A stretch of DNA of 64,000 nt from NCBI RefSeq assembly GCF_020096995.1, contig NZ_CP083692.1, positions 2,232,001 through 2,296,000 of the forward strand. Reading direction: 5' to 3'. This stretch comes from Leucobacter sp. Psy1. GTDB lineage: Bacteria; Actinomycetota; Actinomycetes; Actinomycetales; Microbacteriaceae. A model generated the notes under the pieces. It did not search any database and was not told the origin of the DNA. It saw only the letters and a program-made list of their open reading frames with translations. Positions 8,685 to 18,934 of the stretch are shown in pieces (within the stretch, counting starts at the first letter, position 1; each line of letters opens with the position of its first letter). A program made the translations under genes and the position numbers.

Positions 8685-9205
8685 CGGGTGCCTTCCGTGG
8701 AGAGCGCCGCGGGCTCCGCGGCGGCGGGGTGTGAGTCGAGGAAACGGGTGACCTCGCGGGCGACGCGCACCTCGAGGATGAACGACATGAACGGGATCAC
8801 GCCGCCGAGCGCGAGGAGCAGGAACCGGCCGAAGTGCCACCGCATCGGGCTCCACACCAGGAAGCAGGCGACAAGGTAGGCGACGTAGAGCCAGCCGTGC
8901 ACGATCAGGATGAGCAACGAGAGGTTCAACCCGTTGCCGGTCGAGGAGAGCTCGCAGACCTCCTGCGCCGGGTTGAAGAGGGAGTACCACTGGCACCCCT
9001 CTCCCACGACGACCGGCGCGAAGTGGAGGAACTGCCCGCCCCCGGCGAACAACTCGACGTGCGTCGGCGAGTACTTCAGGATCATCTCCGCGAGCAGCAG
9101 GAGCAGCATGGTTCCGGTGATGATCGATGCGACCTTGTAGATCTTCAGCGCCCTGCGAATACGCGGGATGTCGGAGGTCCTGGGCTGCAGTTGCATGAGT
9201 TCCAT
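8681..9205 (-). CDS. DUF3817 family integral membrane protein
   Basis: 174 residues with four predicted transmembrane segments: [18 protein letters not shown], a long middle hydrophobic stretch ([25 protein letters not shown]) that can span once or twice, and [30 protein letters not shown] near the N-terminus and HGWLYVAYL are typical of DUF3817. A function is not established. It starts 1 nt after the SURF1 stop and overlaps guaA, so it is co-translated with both. A second in-frame ATG three codons downstream is possible as the start. Confidence 0.85.
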   Translation of the reverse strand: MELMQLQPRTSDIPRIRRALKIYKVASIITGTMLLLLLAEMILKYSPTHVELFAGGGQFLHFAPVVVGEGCQWYSLFNPAQEVCELSSTGNGLNLSLLILIVHGWLYVAYLVACFLVWSPMRWHFGRFLLLALGGVIPFMSFILEVRVAREVTRFLDSHPAAAEPAALSTEGTR

Positions 9206-9206
9206 T

Positions 9207-10112
9207 CTACGTGTCTCTAGTGGGGGTGGTGATCCCGCCCCCGGCCGCCGATTCGGCTTCAGCCTCGGCGGTCAGTGCGCGCAGCTCGTGCTCCTTCTCC
9301 CAGGCGTCCCGCGTGAGACGGAACCAGAAGTACACCGCGAAGCCGGCGAACACGACCCACTCGACCGCGTAGAACACGTTCAGCCAGTTCACGCGCTCCT
9401 GCGGGATCGGGGGGACAGAGTCGATCTGGTCGAGGTCGAGAGCGGTGAGACCCGCTTCGTCGAACGGCGCGGCCGAACCATCGGCGTGCAGGACGAGGAA
9501 GCCGGACCAGACCGGATCGTCGATCCCGTCCCAGATGTTGGCGAGCTGCGCGGGAGCCATCGTCTCGAGCGCGAACGGGTCGGCGTCAGGCGCAGGAACG
9601 CTGACGCCCTCCGACGGCATATACCGGCCGGTGATCCCCGAGACCACTCGCGACTCATCGATGTCGTCGGTGATCCGGTCGCGGGCCGTCTCGGCCTCCT
9701 CCACGGTCGGGGCCCAGCCCACCGCCACGGCCAGGTGTCCGGTCCCGTTGCCCATCGGCGCGACGAGGTGGCCGATGACCCACGCCCCGGTCTCCCCGTC
9801 ATTGGCCCGTTCGGAGACGACGGCGAAATCATCGGGCACCCACGTGCCGTCGACGGTCACGATGTGGCCTGCGGAGGCATCGGTGACGGGCTCCCCCGGA
9901 GGATTGAGCTCGCCGAGAGGGCGCGGCACTTCGGAGTCCGTGCCCTGCTGCGTATCCTCCTGGATGGCGTGGGAGAGCTGCCACTGCCCGAGCCAGGCGA
10001 ACGCTCCCGCGACGGCGAGCGCGAAGAGCAGCGCCAGGATCCACACGGGCCGTCGCATGATCTGGGCGAGCGTGGGCTCTCCCGTGTACTGCGGCCTCTG
10101 CCGTTCCGTCAT
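9207..10112 (-). CDS. SURF1-family cytochrome oxidase assembly protein
   Basis: 301 residues. One transmembrane helix near residues 20-42 (WILALLFALAVAGAFAWLGQWQL) and one near the C-terminus (VEWVVFAGFAVYFWFRL) enclose a large extracytoplasmic domain, the SURF1 topology; the motif LGxWQL is the family signature. SURF1 helps insert haem into the aa3-type oxidase. It lies inside a guanine-nucleotide operon 27 nt after guaB3 with no oxidase gene in sight. Confidence 0.88.
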   Translation of the reverse strand: MTERQRPQYTGEPTLAQIMRRPVWILALLFALAVAGAFAWLGQWQLSHAIQEDTQQGTDSEVPRPLGELNPPGEPVTDASAGHIVTVDGTWVPDDFAVVSERANDGETGAWVIGHLVAPMGNGTGHLAVAVGWAPTVEEAETARDRITDDIDESRVVSGITGRYMPSEGVSVPAPDADPFALETMAPAQLANIWDGIDDPVWSGFLVLHADGSAAPFDEAGLTALDLDQIDSVPPIPQERVNWLNVFYAVEWVVFAGFAVYFWFRLTRDAWEKEHELRALTAEAEAESAAGGGITTPTRDT

Positions 10113-10139
10113 ACCCCGTCCAGGTTCGTGCGCACGCCG

Positions 10140-11261
10140 CTAGCGCTCGGCGTAGACGACGTCGACCCGCTGGAACTCCTTGAGTTCCGAGTACCCTGTC
10201 GTCGCCATGGCGCGTCGCAGCGATCCGATGAGGTTCGCCGTTCCGTCGGCCACGTTCGCGGGACCGGCGATGATCTCGGCGAGCGGTGCGACACGGTCGG
10301 CCTGGATGCGCTTTCCGCGGGGCAGGTCCTCGTGATGGGCCTCCTGGCCCCAGTGCCACCCGCGACCGGGAGCGTCGGTGGCACGCGCGAGCGCTGTTCC
10401 GAGCATGACGGCGTCTGCACCGCAGGCGATCGCCTTGATGAGATCCCCTGAGGTGCCGAGACCACCGTCGGCGATCACGTGGACGTACCGGCCGCCCGAC
10501 TCATCGAGGTAGTCGGTCCTGGCGCCAGCCACGTCGGCGATCGCCGACGCCATGGGTGCGCGGATGCCGAGCGTCGCACGCGTGGTCGACGAAGCACCGC
10601 CGCCGAAGCCGACGAGGACACCCGCGGCACCCGTGCGCATGAGGTGGAGCGCCGACTGGTAGGTCGCCACGCCCCCGACGATGACCGGGACGTCCAGCTC
10701 GTAGATGAACTGCTTGAGGTTCAGCGGCTCGCGGCCCTCGACTGAGACGTGCTCGGCCGAGACGGTGTTCCCGCGGATGACGAAGAGGTCCACGCCTGCG
10801 CCGACGACGGTCTCCCAGAACTCGGCAGTGCGGTGCGGTGACAGCGCTCCGGCGACCGTCACCCCGGCCTCGCGGATCTCGCCGAGGCGCGCGCGGATGA
10901 GCTCGGGCCGGATCGGCGCGGCGTACAACTCGCGCATGCGGTGAACGGCCTCGATGGGATCGGTGATCCCCGCGAGCTCGCCGAGCAGCGTGTCGGGATC
11001 CTCATGACGGGTCCAGAGGCCCTCGAGGTTCAGAACGCCCAGTCCGCCGAGGCGTCCGAGCTCGATCGCTGCGGCCGGCGACATGACGGAGTCCATCGGC
11101 GCGCCGAGCACGGGGATCTCGAAGTGGAAGGCATCGATCGTCCACGCGGTCGAGACGAGCTCGGGGTCTCGGGTGCGCCGCGTCGGGACGATGCCGATCT
11201 CGTCGAAGGTGTAGACACGGCGGGCGCGCTTGGCCCTGCCGATCTCGATCTCTGTACTCAC
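10140..11261 (-). CDS. GuaB3-type IMP dehydrogenase paralogue lacking the catalytic Cys
   Basis: 373 residues with the IMPDH (beta/alpha)8 barrel but no CBS pair. It follows guaB by 9 nt, the GuaB2-GuaB3 order of mycobacteria and other actinobacteria. The phosphate-binding DGGLGTSGDL segment is kept. At the loop where IMPDH has GSICTTR, this protein has GGASSTTR (about residues 221-228), so the nucleophilic Cys is Ser. Standard IMP oxidation is therefore doubtful for this copy. A regulatory, reductase or variant activity is possible. Confidence 0.9.
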   Translation of the reverse strand: MSTEIEIGRAKRARRVYTFDEIGIVPTRRTRDPELVSTAWTIDAFHFEIPVLGAPMDSVMSPAAAIELGRLGGLGVLNLEGLWTRHEDPDTLLGELAGITDPIEAVHRMRELYAAPIRPELIRARLGEIREAGVTVAGALSPHRTAEFWETVVGAGVDLFVIRGNTVSAEHVSVEGREPLNLKQFIYELDVPVIVGGVATYQSALHLMRTGAAGVLVGFGGGASSTTRATLGIRAPMASAIADVAGARTDYLDESGGRYVHVIADGGLGTSGDLIKAIACGADAVMLGTALARATDAPGRGWHWGQEAHHEDLPRGKRIQADRVAPLAEIIAGPANVADGTANLIGSLRRAMATTGYSELKEFQRVDVVYAER

Positions 11262-11270
11262 CGGGATTCC

Positions 11271-12824
<1,554 letters not shown>

Positions 12825-12826
12825 CT

Positions 12827-12832
12827 ATCGTA
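12827..12832 (-). promoter_or_regulatory. Candidate -10 box of the guaB operon
   Basis: TACGAT on the minus strand about 54 nt before the guaB ATG. The -35 region is not convincing. Confidence 0.35.
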
Positions 12833-12860
12833 GGGGCACCCGCCTCGACGTACGCTTGAT

Positions 12861-13778
12861 TCATCCCAGCCGCTTCCGCCGACGCTCACGACCGGCCCTC
12901 CTGATCGTGTCGAACGACAGGCAGATCAGGGCCAACCAGACCAGACCGAACCCGGCCCAACGGGCCGGAGGCACGTCCTCTCCGAAGAGGAGCCAACCCT
13001 GCAGGAACATCAACGTCGGAGCCAGGTACTGCAGGAACCCGAGCACCGACAGCGGGATCCGGCGCGCCGATGCGGCGAAGCAGAGCAGCGGAACGGCGGT
13101 CACCGCTCCGGAGCAGGCGAAGAGCAGGATGGTGACGGGGTCGGCGTCGGCCACTGAGAGGCCGGTGGTGATCCCGAGCACGCTGATGATCGCGATGGCC
13201 AGCGGAGTGAGCACCAGGGTCTCGACGAAGAGTCCACTGAGCGCTGGCACGCGATCTCCGACCGAGCTCTTCAAATACCCGTAGAAGCCGAAGGAGAGGG
13301 CCAGCACGAGACCGGTCCACGGGAAGATGCCGTACCCGATCGCGATGATCGCGAACGCCACGACCGTCAACCCGATCGCGATCCACTGCACCGGAGTCAG
13401 TCGCTCCTTGAGCAGCACCACTGCCAGCAGCACCGTGACCACCGGGTTGATGAAGTACCCGAGGGAGGCGTCGATAACGTGCCCCGAGGTCGATGCGATG
13501 ACGAAGACCTGCCAGTTCACGTAGATCACGGCGCCCGCCGCAGCGAGGCGGAGGAGTATCCCCCGATCGCGCAGCAGCGCGGCGGTGCGACCCCATTGCC
13601 GAAGCACGGTCACCGCTCCGGCGCAGAAGATGAGTGTGAGGAGTACGCGTATCGAGACGATCTCGAACGGTCCGATCGCGCCGAGCACCACGAAGTAGAG
13701 CGGCAGGATCCCCCAGAGCAGGTACGCCGATATTCCGAACAGGAGTCCGCTCGTCGCGGACCGCTCGGTCGAAGGCAC
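12861..13778 (-). CDS. rarD: EamA-family transporter, RarD type
   Basis: 305 residues with about ten transmembrane helices in two EamA repeats. SAYLLWGILPLYF at the N-terminus and YLAPTLMFLQGWLLFGE near the C-terminus are hallmarks of RarD. RarD proteins are drug/metabolite-type permeases whose substrate is unsettled; chloramphenicol sensitivity is reported only for some. The C-terminus is Arg/Lys-rich and cytoplasmic. Confidence 0.88.
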   Translation of the reverse strand: MPSTERSATSGLLFGISAYLLWGILPLYFVVLGAIGPFEIVSIRVLLTLIFCAGAVTVLRQWGRTAALLRDRGILLRLAAAGAVIYVNWQVFVIASTSGHVIDASLGYFINPVVTVLLAVVLLKERLTPVQWIAIGLTVVAFAIIAIGYGIFPWTGLVLALSFGFYGYLKSSVGDRVPALSGLFVETLVLTPLAIAIISVLGITTGLSVADADPVTILLFACSGAVTAVPLLCFAASARRIPLSVLGFLQYLAPTLMFLQGWLLFGEDVPPARWAGFGLVWLALICLSFDTIRRAGRERRRKRLG

Positions 13779-13815
13779 GACACTCCTCTCCGGGGCTCAC
13801 CGCCCGCTGAACGAA

Positions 13816-13849
13816 CTGCGGGGCCGGCGCAATCGCGCCGGCCCCGCAG
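13816..13849 (-). terminator. Terminator of groES
   Basis: A perfect 15-bp stem (CTGCGGGGCCGGCGC and its complement) with a 4-nt loop, 19 nt beyond the groES stop. It shows that groES is transcribed alone. Confidence 0.85.
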
Positions 13850-13867
13850 GGATACTGAATGCTCTGG

Positions 13868-14164
13868 TTAGCGGGTGACCACCGCGAGCACGTCGCGCGC
13901 GGAGAGCACGAGGTAGTCGTCTCCGCCGACCTTCACCTCGGTGCCACCGAACTTGGAGTAGATGACGATGTCGCCGACGGAGATGTCGAGCGGCACGCGG
14001 TTTCCGTTGTCATCGATGCGGCCCGGGCCGAGAGCGACGACCTCGCCCTCCTGCGGCTTCTCCTTGGCGCTATCGGGGATGACCAGACCAGACGCGGTGG
14101 TCTGCTCTGCCTCGACCTGCTTGACGACGATACGATCTTCGAGCGGCTTGATGGCGACCGACAC
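13868..14164 (-). CDS. groES: Co-chaperonin GroES
   Basis: 98 residues starting at GTG 14164. It forms the heptameric lid of the GroEL folding chamber. The mobile loop ([21 protein letters not shown]) and the [23 protein letters not shown]-terminal part are intact. No groEL follows; a strong terminator does. Expression is controlled by the CIRCE element upstream. Confidence 0.97.
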   Translation of the reverse strand: MSVAIKPLEDRIVVKQVEAEQTTASGLVIPDSAKEKPQEGEVVALGPGRIDDNGNRVPLDISVGDIVIYSKFGGTEVKVGGDDYLVLSARDVLAVVTR

Positions 14165-14235
14165 GGTTGACCTCTTTCTCGGTGAACTCGGGGACGAAGA
14201 ATGTGTAGCGAACTCGGATGAGATCGCACACTCGA

Positions 14236-14265
14236 AAGTCTATGCCGTGCGTTGGCACTCGTGCA
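14236..14265 (-). promoter_or_regulatory. groES promoter overlapping CIRCE
   Basis: On the minus strand TTGCAC (14260-14265) and TAGACT (14236-14241) are 18 bp apart. The -35 hexamer falls inside the spacer of the CIRCE palindrome, so HrcA binding would exclude RNA polymerase. Confidence 0.7.
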
Positions 14266-14277
14266 AGGCGAGTGCCA
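14251..14277. promoter_or_regulatory. CIRCE operator (HrcA binding site)
   Basis: TTGGCACTC, nine bases, GAGTGCCAA: a perfect inverted repeat that differs from the CIRCE consensus (TTAGCACTC-N9-GAGTGCTAA) by one symmetric change. It lies between divergent groES and the DUF4190 gene. Confidence 0.92.
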
Positions 14278-14351
14278 ATTCCGATGTCGATACGGTCACT
14301 GGGGGCGCCCGTATCGGCCTGCGATAGTGTGGTCACAGAAAGGAGCCCACC

Positions 14352-14747
14352 ATGTCGCACCCCGTCCCCCCGCCAGGGCCCGCTTCGAGTCCAGGCACGA
14401 ACGACGCCCCGCAGGCGCCGTACCGCGCGGATGCCCCGCAGTCGGCAGCCGCGCAGCGAGCGCAGCAGCCGACCACGCTCGCGTACACCAACACGTTCGC
14501 ACTCGTCGCGGTCATTCTCGGGTTCCTGCAGCCGATCGCAGGCATCGTCTTCGGCCACCTCGCGCTCGGTCAGATCAAGCGCAACGGCGACACGGGGCGC
14601 GGCCTCGCGCTCACGGGTCTCATCGTTGGCTACGTCATGGTGGCGTTCTGGGTGGCGTTCATCGTCTTCTACGTCGTCGTGATCTTCTCGATGATCGCCG
14701 GGTTCGGCTCGATGATGTCGTCGTTCTCGGACCCCTACTACTCCTGA
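14352..14747 (+). CDS. DUF4190-domain membrane protein
   Basis: 131 residues. A Pro/Ala/Gln-rich cytoplasmic N-terminus (about 45 residues) precedes two transmembrane helices separated by GHLALGQIKRNGDTGRGLALTGLIVGY, the DUF4190 signature. Function is unknown. AAAGGAG (14339-14345) stands 6 nt before the ATG. Its stop overlaps the presumed start of the downstream methyltransferase gene. Confidence 0.85.
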   Translation: MSHPVPPPGPASSPGTNDAPQAPYRADAPQSAAAQRAQQPTTLAYTNTFALVAVILGFLQPIAGIVFGHLALGQIKRNGDTGRGLALTGLIVGYVMVAFWVAFIVFYVVVIFSMIAGFGSMMSSFSDPYYS

Positions 14748-16000
14748 GCGGCATCCAGAAGGGGCTCCCCCAGCCGCCTCCGGGGTGGGACGTCCTGTTC
14801 ACCGACACCGGGCACGAGCACCTGGCGGCCGTCGAGCGAGCGATCGCTGACGGCGCGACTGCGTCGCAGGCCGGTGCCGAGCTGCGTCGCACGGGCCTGG
14901 AGCCCGATGCCGTGGCCGCGATCCTCACCCAGGCCGACCTCCGCCGACGTGCTGCAGCGAAGTTCGGCCCCTCCGCAGGTGACCTGCTGTTCACGCAGGC
15001 GGGCCTCGAGCAGGCCTCTCGCCGGATCGTGGCCGAAGCCCATGCGGCCCGGTTCCGCGAGGCGGGCTGCGCGTGCGTCGCCGACCTCGGCACGGGGATC
15101 GGATCCGAATCGCTCGCGCTGCTCGCGGCCGGGGTCAGGGTCTCGCCGGTGGAGATCGACCCGTTCACCGCGCGATTCGCTCAGCACAACGTCTCGGTCG
15201 CCGCAGCGGCAGCGGACGTGCCAGCGCCGCACGTCCGGGTCGCCGACGCGACCGGGGTCGACCTGGCGGGCATCGACGGCGCCTTTCTGGACCCCGCGAG
15301 GCGCACCGCGGGGTCGCGTGACACTCGTCGCCTCACCTCGGTCGACGACTACGCGCCGTCTCTCGACTTCGCGTTCGGACTCGGCGACCGGATGCCGACA
15401 GGGGTGAAGCTCGGGCCCGGCTTCGACCGCGAACTCATCCCTGACGACGCGGAGGCCCAGTGGGTGTCGGTCGACGGGAACGTCGTGGAGATGGGCCTCT
15501 GGTTCGGTGCCGTCGCGCGCAGAGGCATCGGCAGGTCGGCGCTGCTCCTCCGCGATGGGCTCGCGCACGAACTCGCTGCACCGGGAGACGCCCCCGACCC
15601 GGAGCCCGCGCGTCTCGGCGCGTACCTCTACGAGCCTGACGGCGCAGTGATCCGGGCGAGACTCATCGGGATGCTCGCAGAGCGCCTCGACGCCGGAACG
15701 CTCAGCGCGGGGATCGCCTACCTCACGTCCGAGCGGCTCGTGTCCACACCCTTCGCACAGACCTTCCGCATCGTCGAGGAACTGCCTGCGCGGGAGAAGG
15801 ATCTGCGACGCGCGCTCGCAGACCGCGGCGTGGGCCGTCTCGAGATCAAGAAACGCGGTGCTGATGTCGACCCAGCCGCGCTCCGGAAGCGTTTGAAACT
15901 CCGGGGAGACCGCAGTGCAACCCTCGTCCTGACACGGATCGGCGGCAGGCACGCGGCGCTCCTCGCGGAGCGGGTGACTGCCGCCGAGTCCTCGGCCTAG
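14744..16000 (+). CDS. Class I SAM-dependent methyltransferase with THUMP-like C-terminal domain
   Basis: About 418 residues. The Rossmann core has CVADLGTGIGSESLALL (SAM-binding motif I, around residues 112-128) followed by PVEIDPFTARFAQHN, and the acceptor motif DGAFLDPARR. The C-terminal part, GRLEIKKRG...RLKLRG...LTRIGGRHAALL, matches the THUMP-like domain of an actinobacterial family of unknown substrate. No ATG, GTG or TTG occurs in frame before residue 50, and family N-termini begin near PPPGWDVLF. The CTG at 14744, overlapping the upstream TGA as CTGA, is the only sensible start. The start is therefore uncertain, the family call is firm. RNA is the likely substrate but this is inference. 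Confidence 0.83.
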   Translation: MSGIQKGLPQPPPGWDVLFTDTGHEHLAAVERAIADGATASQAGAELRRTGLEPDAVAAILTQADLRRRAAAKFGPSAGDLLFTQAGLEQASRRIVAEAHAARFREAGCACVADLGTGIGSESLALLAAGVRVSPVEIDPFTARFAQHNVSVAAAAADVPAPHVRVADATGVDLAGIDGAFLDPARRTAGSRDTRRLTSVDDYAPSLDFAFGLGDRMPTGVKLGPGFDRELIPDDAEAQWVSVDGNVVEMGLWFGAVARRGIGRSALLLRDGLAHELAAPGDAPDPEPARLGAYLYEPDGAVIRARLIGMLAERLDAGTLSAGIAYLTSERLVSTPFAQTFRIVEELPAREKDLRRALADRGVGRLEIKKRGADVDPAALRKRLKLRGDRSATLVLTRIGGRHAALLAERVTAAESSA

Positions 16001-16007
16001 ACGTCGA

Positions 16008-16568
16008 TCAGGGGGCGAATGCGCCTGATCCGCCGAGGAGCGCGAGGCCGATCATCACGACGACCATCGAGATCACGGAGATCAGGATCGCCACCCCCGA
16101 GAGGATCACACCCGTCAGCGCGAATCCCTTCGGCTGGCCCTTCCGCATCGCGACGATACCGAGAATGAGGCCGACGATCGCCGCCGGAAGCGCGACCACC
16201 GCGAGAAACGGGAGCCACACGAGGACCAGACCGGCGATACCGAGGACGAGCGCCGCGATTGCGAAGCCGCGCGGGCCGGTCGCGCCCGGCTCAGCCGCCC
16301 CGGCGTATGCACTCGCCGACTGGTCGGGCGCATACGCCGGCGGAGCGTATTCGGGCTGGGTTCCGGTCTCGGACGCCGACTGGAGTCCCAGCGGATCTGC
16401 AGCGGCCTGCGGCACGGGCGCGGCCGGCGGCACCGGGGGCGTGAGCGGCTCCCGCGCCGCAGGCGCGACGTACGGGGCGGGGCCGGGTTCGGGATCGGTG
16501 GTCTCGGGTGACGCGGTTTCCGGCGTCCGGGGCGCGTCCGGGTCGTGGTCTGGAGTCGTACTCGACAT
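16008..16568 (-). CDS. DUF4190-domain membrane protein with Pro-rich N-terminus
   Basis: 186 residues. Residues 1-100 are disordered and rich in Pro, Ala, Glu and Thr. Two transmembrane helices then surround LGIVAMRKGQPKGFALTGVILSG, the same DUF4190 pattern seen in the gene at 14352. It converges on the methyltransferase gene and lies downstream of tsaD, with 82 nt between. Function unknown. Confidence 0.82.
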   Translation of the reverse strand: MSSTTPDHDPDAPRTPETASPETTDPEPGPAPYVAPAAREPLTPPVPPAAPVPQAAADPLGLQSASETGTQPEYAPPAYAPDQSASAYAGAAEPGATGPRGFAIAALVLGIAGLVLVWLPFLAVVALPAAIVGLILGIVAMRKGQPKGFALTGVILSGVAILISVISMVVVMIGLALLGGSGAFAP

Positions 16569-16650
16569 GTCTCACTCCTCGTCTGGGGTGTACGGTCTTC
16601 GGGTCCGAGCTGCTCGGTCCGACTGAACCACGATAACGGTGTCAGGCGGC

Positions 16651-17754
16651 TCAGGCTCTGATTGTGGTGACCGGCAGCGTGGAATCGGCTCCGAATCCCA
16701 GCGTCGACGGCGCTGCGCCTCCCGCGACCAGCTGCGCTCCGAGCGAAGCGATCATCGCACCGTTGTCGGTGCAGAGCGAGAGCGGCGGTACTCGCAGCTC
16801 GACACCATCCGCGGCCGCTCGCTCCGCTGCGAGCGCGCGCACGCGCGCGTTCGCAGCGACACCGCCCCCGAGCAGCAGACGCGGCACGCCGAGTTCACGG
16901 CAGGCGGCGAGCGCCTTGCTGACGAGCACGTCGGCGACGGCCTCGCGGAAGCTCGCAGCCACATCGGCGACGGGGACCTCTTCACCCGCAGCGCGGCGCT
17001 GCTCCACCCAGCGGGCCACCGATGTCTTGAGCCCGGAGAACGAGAAGTCGTACCGGTGCCGCTCCAGATCCTTCGGCCGAGTCAGTCCTCTCGGGAAGCG
17101 GATCGCGTTCGGATCCCCGTCGGCCGCGACGCGATCGATATGGGGGCCTCCCGGGTACGGCAGCCCGAGTAGGCGCGCGACCTTGTCGAACGCTTCGCCG
17201 GCCGCGTCGTCGATCGTCTCGCCGAGCATCTCAACGTCGGACACGAGGTCACGCACGAGGAGGAGCGAGGTGTGCCCTCCCGAAACGAGCAGCGCGACGG
17301 TCGGCAGCTCGAGCTCGCCCACCGTCCCATGCGTTTCGCGGAGCCCCTCCCCCTGGAGCAGGTCGGCTCCGACGTGCCCGACGAGGTGGTTCACGGCGTA
17401 GAGCGGCACGTCGAGCGAGAGCGCCAGCGCTTTGGCCGCCGCGACGCCCACCATGAGCGCACCGGCGAGGCCGGGACCCGAGGTCACGGAGATCGCATCG
17501 AGATCGGCCAGCTCGATCCCTGCCTCGGCGACGGCTCGGTCGATCGTCGGCGCGAGGGCTTCGACATGAGCGCGCGCCGCCACTTCGGGGATCACCCCAC
17601 CGAAGCGGGCGTGCTCGTCCATCGACGAGGCGACCGCGTTCGCGAGCAGGGTGCGTCCGCGCACGATGCCGACGCCGGTCTCGTCGCAGCTGGTCTCGAT
17701 GCCGAGAACGAGCGGCTCCTCGTTCGCCGGTACCGTCTTCGCGATTGCCGTCAT
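16651..17754 (-). CDS. tsaD: tRNA N6-adenosine threonylcarbamoyltransferase
   Basis: 367 residues. It transfers threonylcarbamoyl from threonylcarbamoyl-AMP to A37 of ANN-decoding tRNAs. The ASKHA fold shows [12 protein letters not shown] at the N-terminus, the metal-binding ARAHVEAL region, [21 protein letters not shown] and [11 protein letters not shown]. It overlaps rimI by 4 nt and ends the acpS-tsaE-tsaB-rimI-tsaD unit, which carries every t6A transfer component except TsaC. Confidence 0.97.
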   Translation of the reverse strand: MTAIAKTVPANEEPLVLGIETSCDETGVGIVRGRTLLANAVASSMDEHARFGGVIPEVAARAHVEALAPTIDRAVAEAGIELADLDAISVTSGPGLAGALMVGVAAAKALALSLDVPLYAVNHLVGHVGADLLQGEGLRETHGTVGELELPTVALLVSGGHTSLLLVRDLVSDVEMLGETIDDAAGEAFDKVARLLGLPYPGGPHIDRVAADGDPNAIRFPRGLTRPKDLERHRYDFSFSGLKTSVARWVEQRRAAGEEVPVADVAASFREAVADVLVSKALAACRELGVPRLLLGGGVAANARVRALAAERAAADGVELRVPPLSLCTDNGAMIASLGAQLVAGGAAPSTLGFGADSTLPVTTIRA

Positions 17755-18266
17755 CCGTTCACCGGTGCCTCTCCTGTGTCGCGTCGCATGATGATCGCGT
17801 CGACGCCATCCGGTTGATAGTACGCGCGGCGTTCGGCGATGGGGACGAACCCGAGGGACGCGTACAGTCGCTTGGCGACCGGATTGTCGGCGCGGACCTC
17901 GAGGAAGAGCTCTCGCACTCCCCGCTGCTCCGCTCGGGCGATGAGCGCGTCCATGAGCCGTCGCCCCTGCCCCGTCCCCCGCAGGGACGCGTCGACCGCG
18001 ATGGTCTGGATATCACCTTGGGAGCCCACTGCGAGCAGCCCGGCGTAGCCCCGTACGGACCCATCGACCTCGAGCACGACGTAGGAACGGTGCGGACCTG
18101 CGAGTTCGTCGGCGAGCGTCGCCGCGCTCCAGGCGTCCGTGCCGAAGGTGGCGACCTCGATCGCGTGGATGGCGTCGAAGTCCGCTGGTCCCACGGGCCG
18201 CAGCGTTCCGGGGTGCTCCCGGAACTCTGGGGGTGCGCCGGCTTCGCGGCCAGACGAGGGGTTCAC
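17751..18266 (-). CDS. rimI: Ribosomal-protein-S18-alanine N-acetyltransferase-like GNAT
   Basis: 171 residues of the GNAT fold. [25 protein letters not shown] is the acetyl-CoA pyrophosphate loop (Q/R-x-x-G-x-G/A), and [29 protein letters not shown] is the usual C-terminal half of RimI. The N-terminal 20 residues are a non-conserved extension. Its place between tsaB and tsaD, overlapping both by 4 nt, is the standard actinobacterial arrangement and supports the RimI name over other GNATs. Confidence 0.9.
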   Translation of the reverse strand: MNPSSGREAGAPPEFREHPGTLRPVGPADFDAIHAIEVATFGTDAWSAATLADELAGPHRSYVVLEVDGSVRGYAGLLAVGSQGDIQTIAVDASLRGTGQGRRLMDALIARAEQRGVRELFLEVRADNPVAKRLYASLGFVPIAERRAYYQPDGVDAIIMRRDTGEAPVNG

Positions 18267-18934
18267 GTGCTCACCCGTTTCGGCGCCGATGGCTGCTGCA
18301 CGTCTGGCTGGCGCAGGTAGAGCGCACGGTTCGGCGCGAACGGCGCCCCCGAGGCGAGGCGCCGCTCTGCGAGACGGACGAGCTGCCCCGCCGGGATCGC
18401 ATCCGGCCAGACGTCTCGCGGATCGTCGATGAGTGCGTCGCGGGCCATCAGGTCCGGATCGGCGCTGCGCTGCGGGATCCCCGCCCCGTCGAGGCGCGCG
18501 TACTCGGTGACGAACAGCTCCCGCCGCTTCGCATCCTGCAGCACGCGCACGCCTGGGTCGGTCCCTCGCTCCAGGACCGGGAGTGCGACAGCCTCATGCC
18601 CCTGGACGGGGAGGAGCGGAATGCCGCGCCCGGTCGCGAACGCGGTTGCCGCGGCGATGCCGACGCGGAGCCCGGTGAATGGGCCCGGGCCGATGCCGAC
18701 CACCACACCCGTCGTCTCGGCCGGCGTGACTCCGGACTCGGAAAAGGCTCGCGCGATGAGGTCCCCGATCACCTCGGCGTGCCGTCGGGGGTCGCGGCTC
18801 GCGACCTCAACGATGCCTGCAGCGGTGCCGACCGCAACGCTCGAGCCGATCGCGGTGTCGATGGCGAGCAACACGCCCCCACCACGGGGATCGCTCGGCG
18901 AGCGCGTCGTCTCGGAAACGGTGAAATCGGTCAC
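18263..18934 (-). CDS. tsaB: TsaB, t6A synthesis scaffold protein
   Basis: 223 residues from GTG 18934, which overlaps the tsaE stop (GTGA). LLAIDTAIGSSVAV, HAEVIGDLI and VVGIGPGPFTGLRVGIA are TsaB signatures of the ASKHA fold. It dimerises with TsaD and has no catalytic activity itself. The N-terminal 18 residues before the beta strand are not conserved. Confidence 0.95.
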   Translation of the reverse strand: MTDFTVSETTRSPSDPRGGGVLLAIDTAIGSSVAVGTAAGIVEVASRDPRRHAEVIGDLIARAFSESGVTPAETTGVVVGIGPGPFTGLRVGIAAATAFATGRGIPLLPVQGHEAVALPVLERGTDPGVRVLQDAKRRELFVTEYARLDGAGIPQRSADPDLMARDALIDDPRDVWPDAIPAGQLVRLAERRLASGAPFAPNRALYLRQPDVQQPSAPKRVST

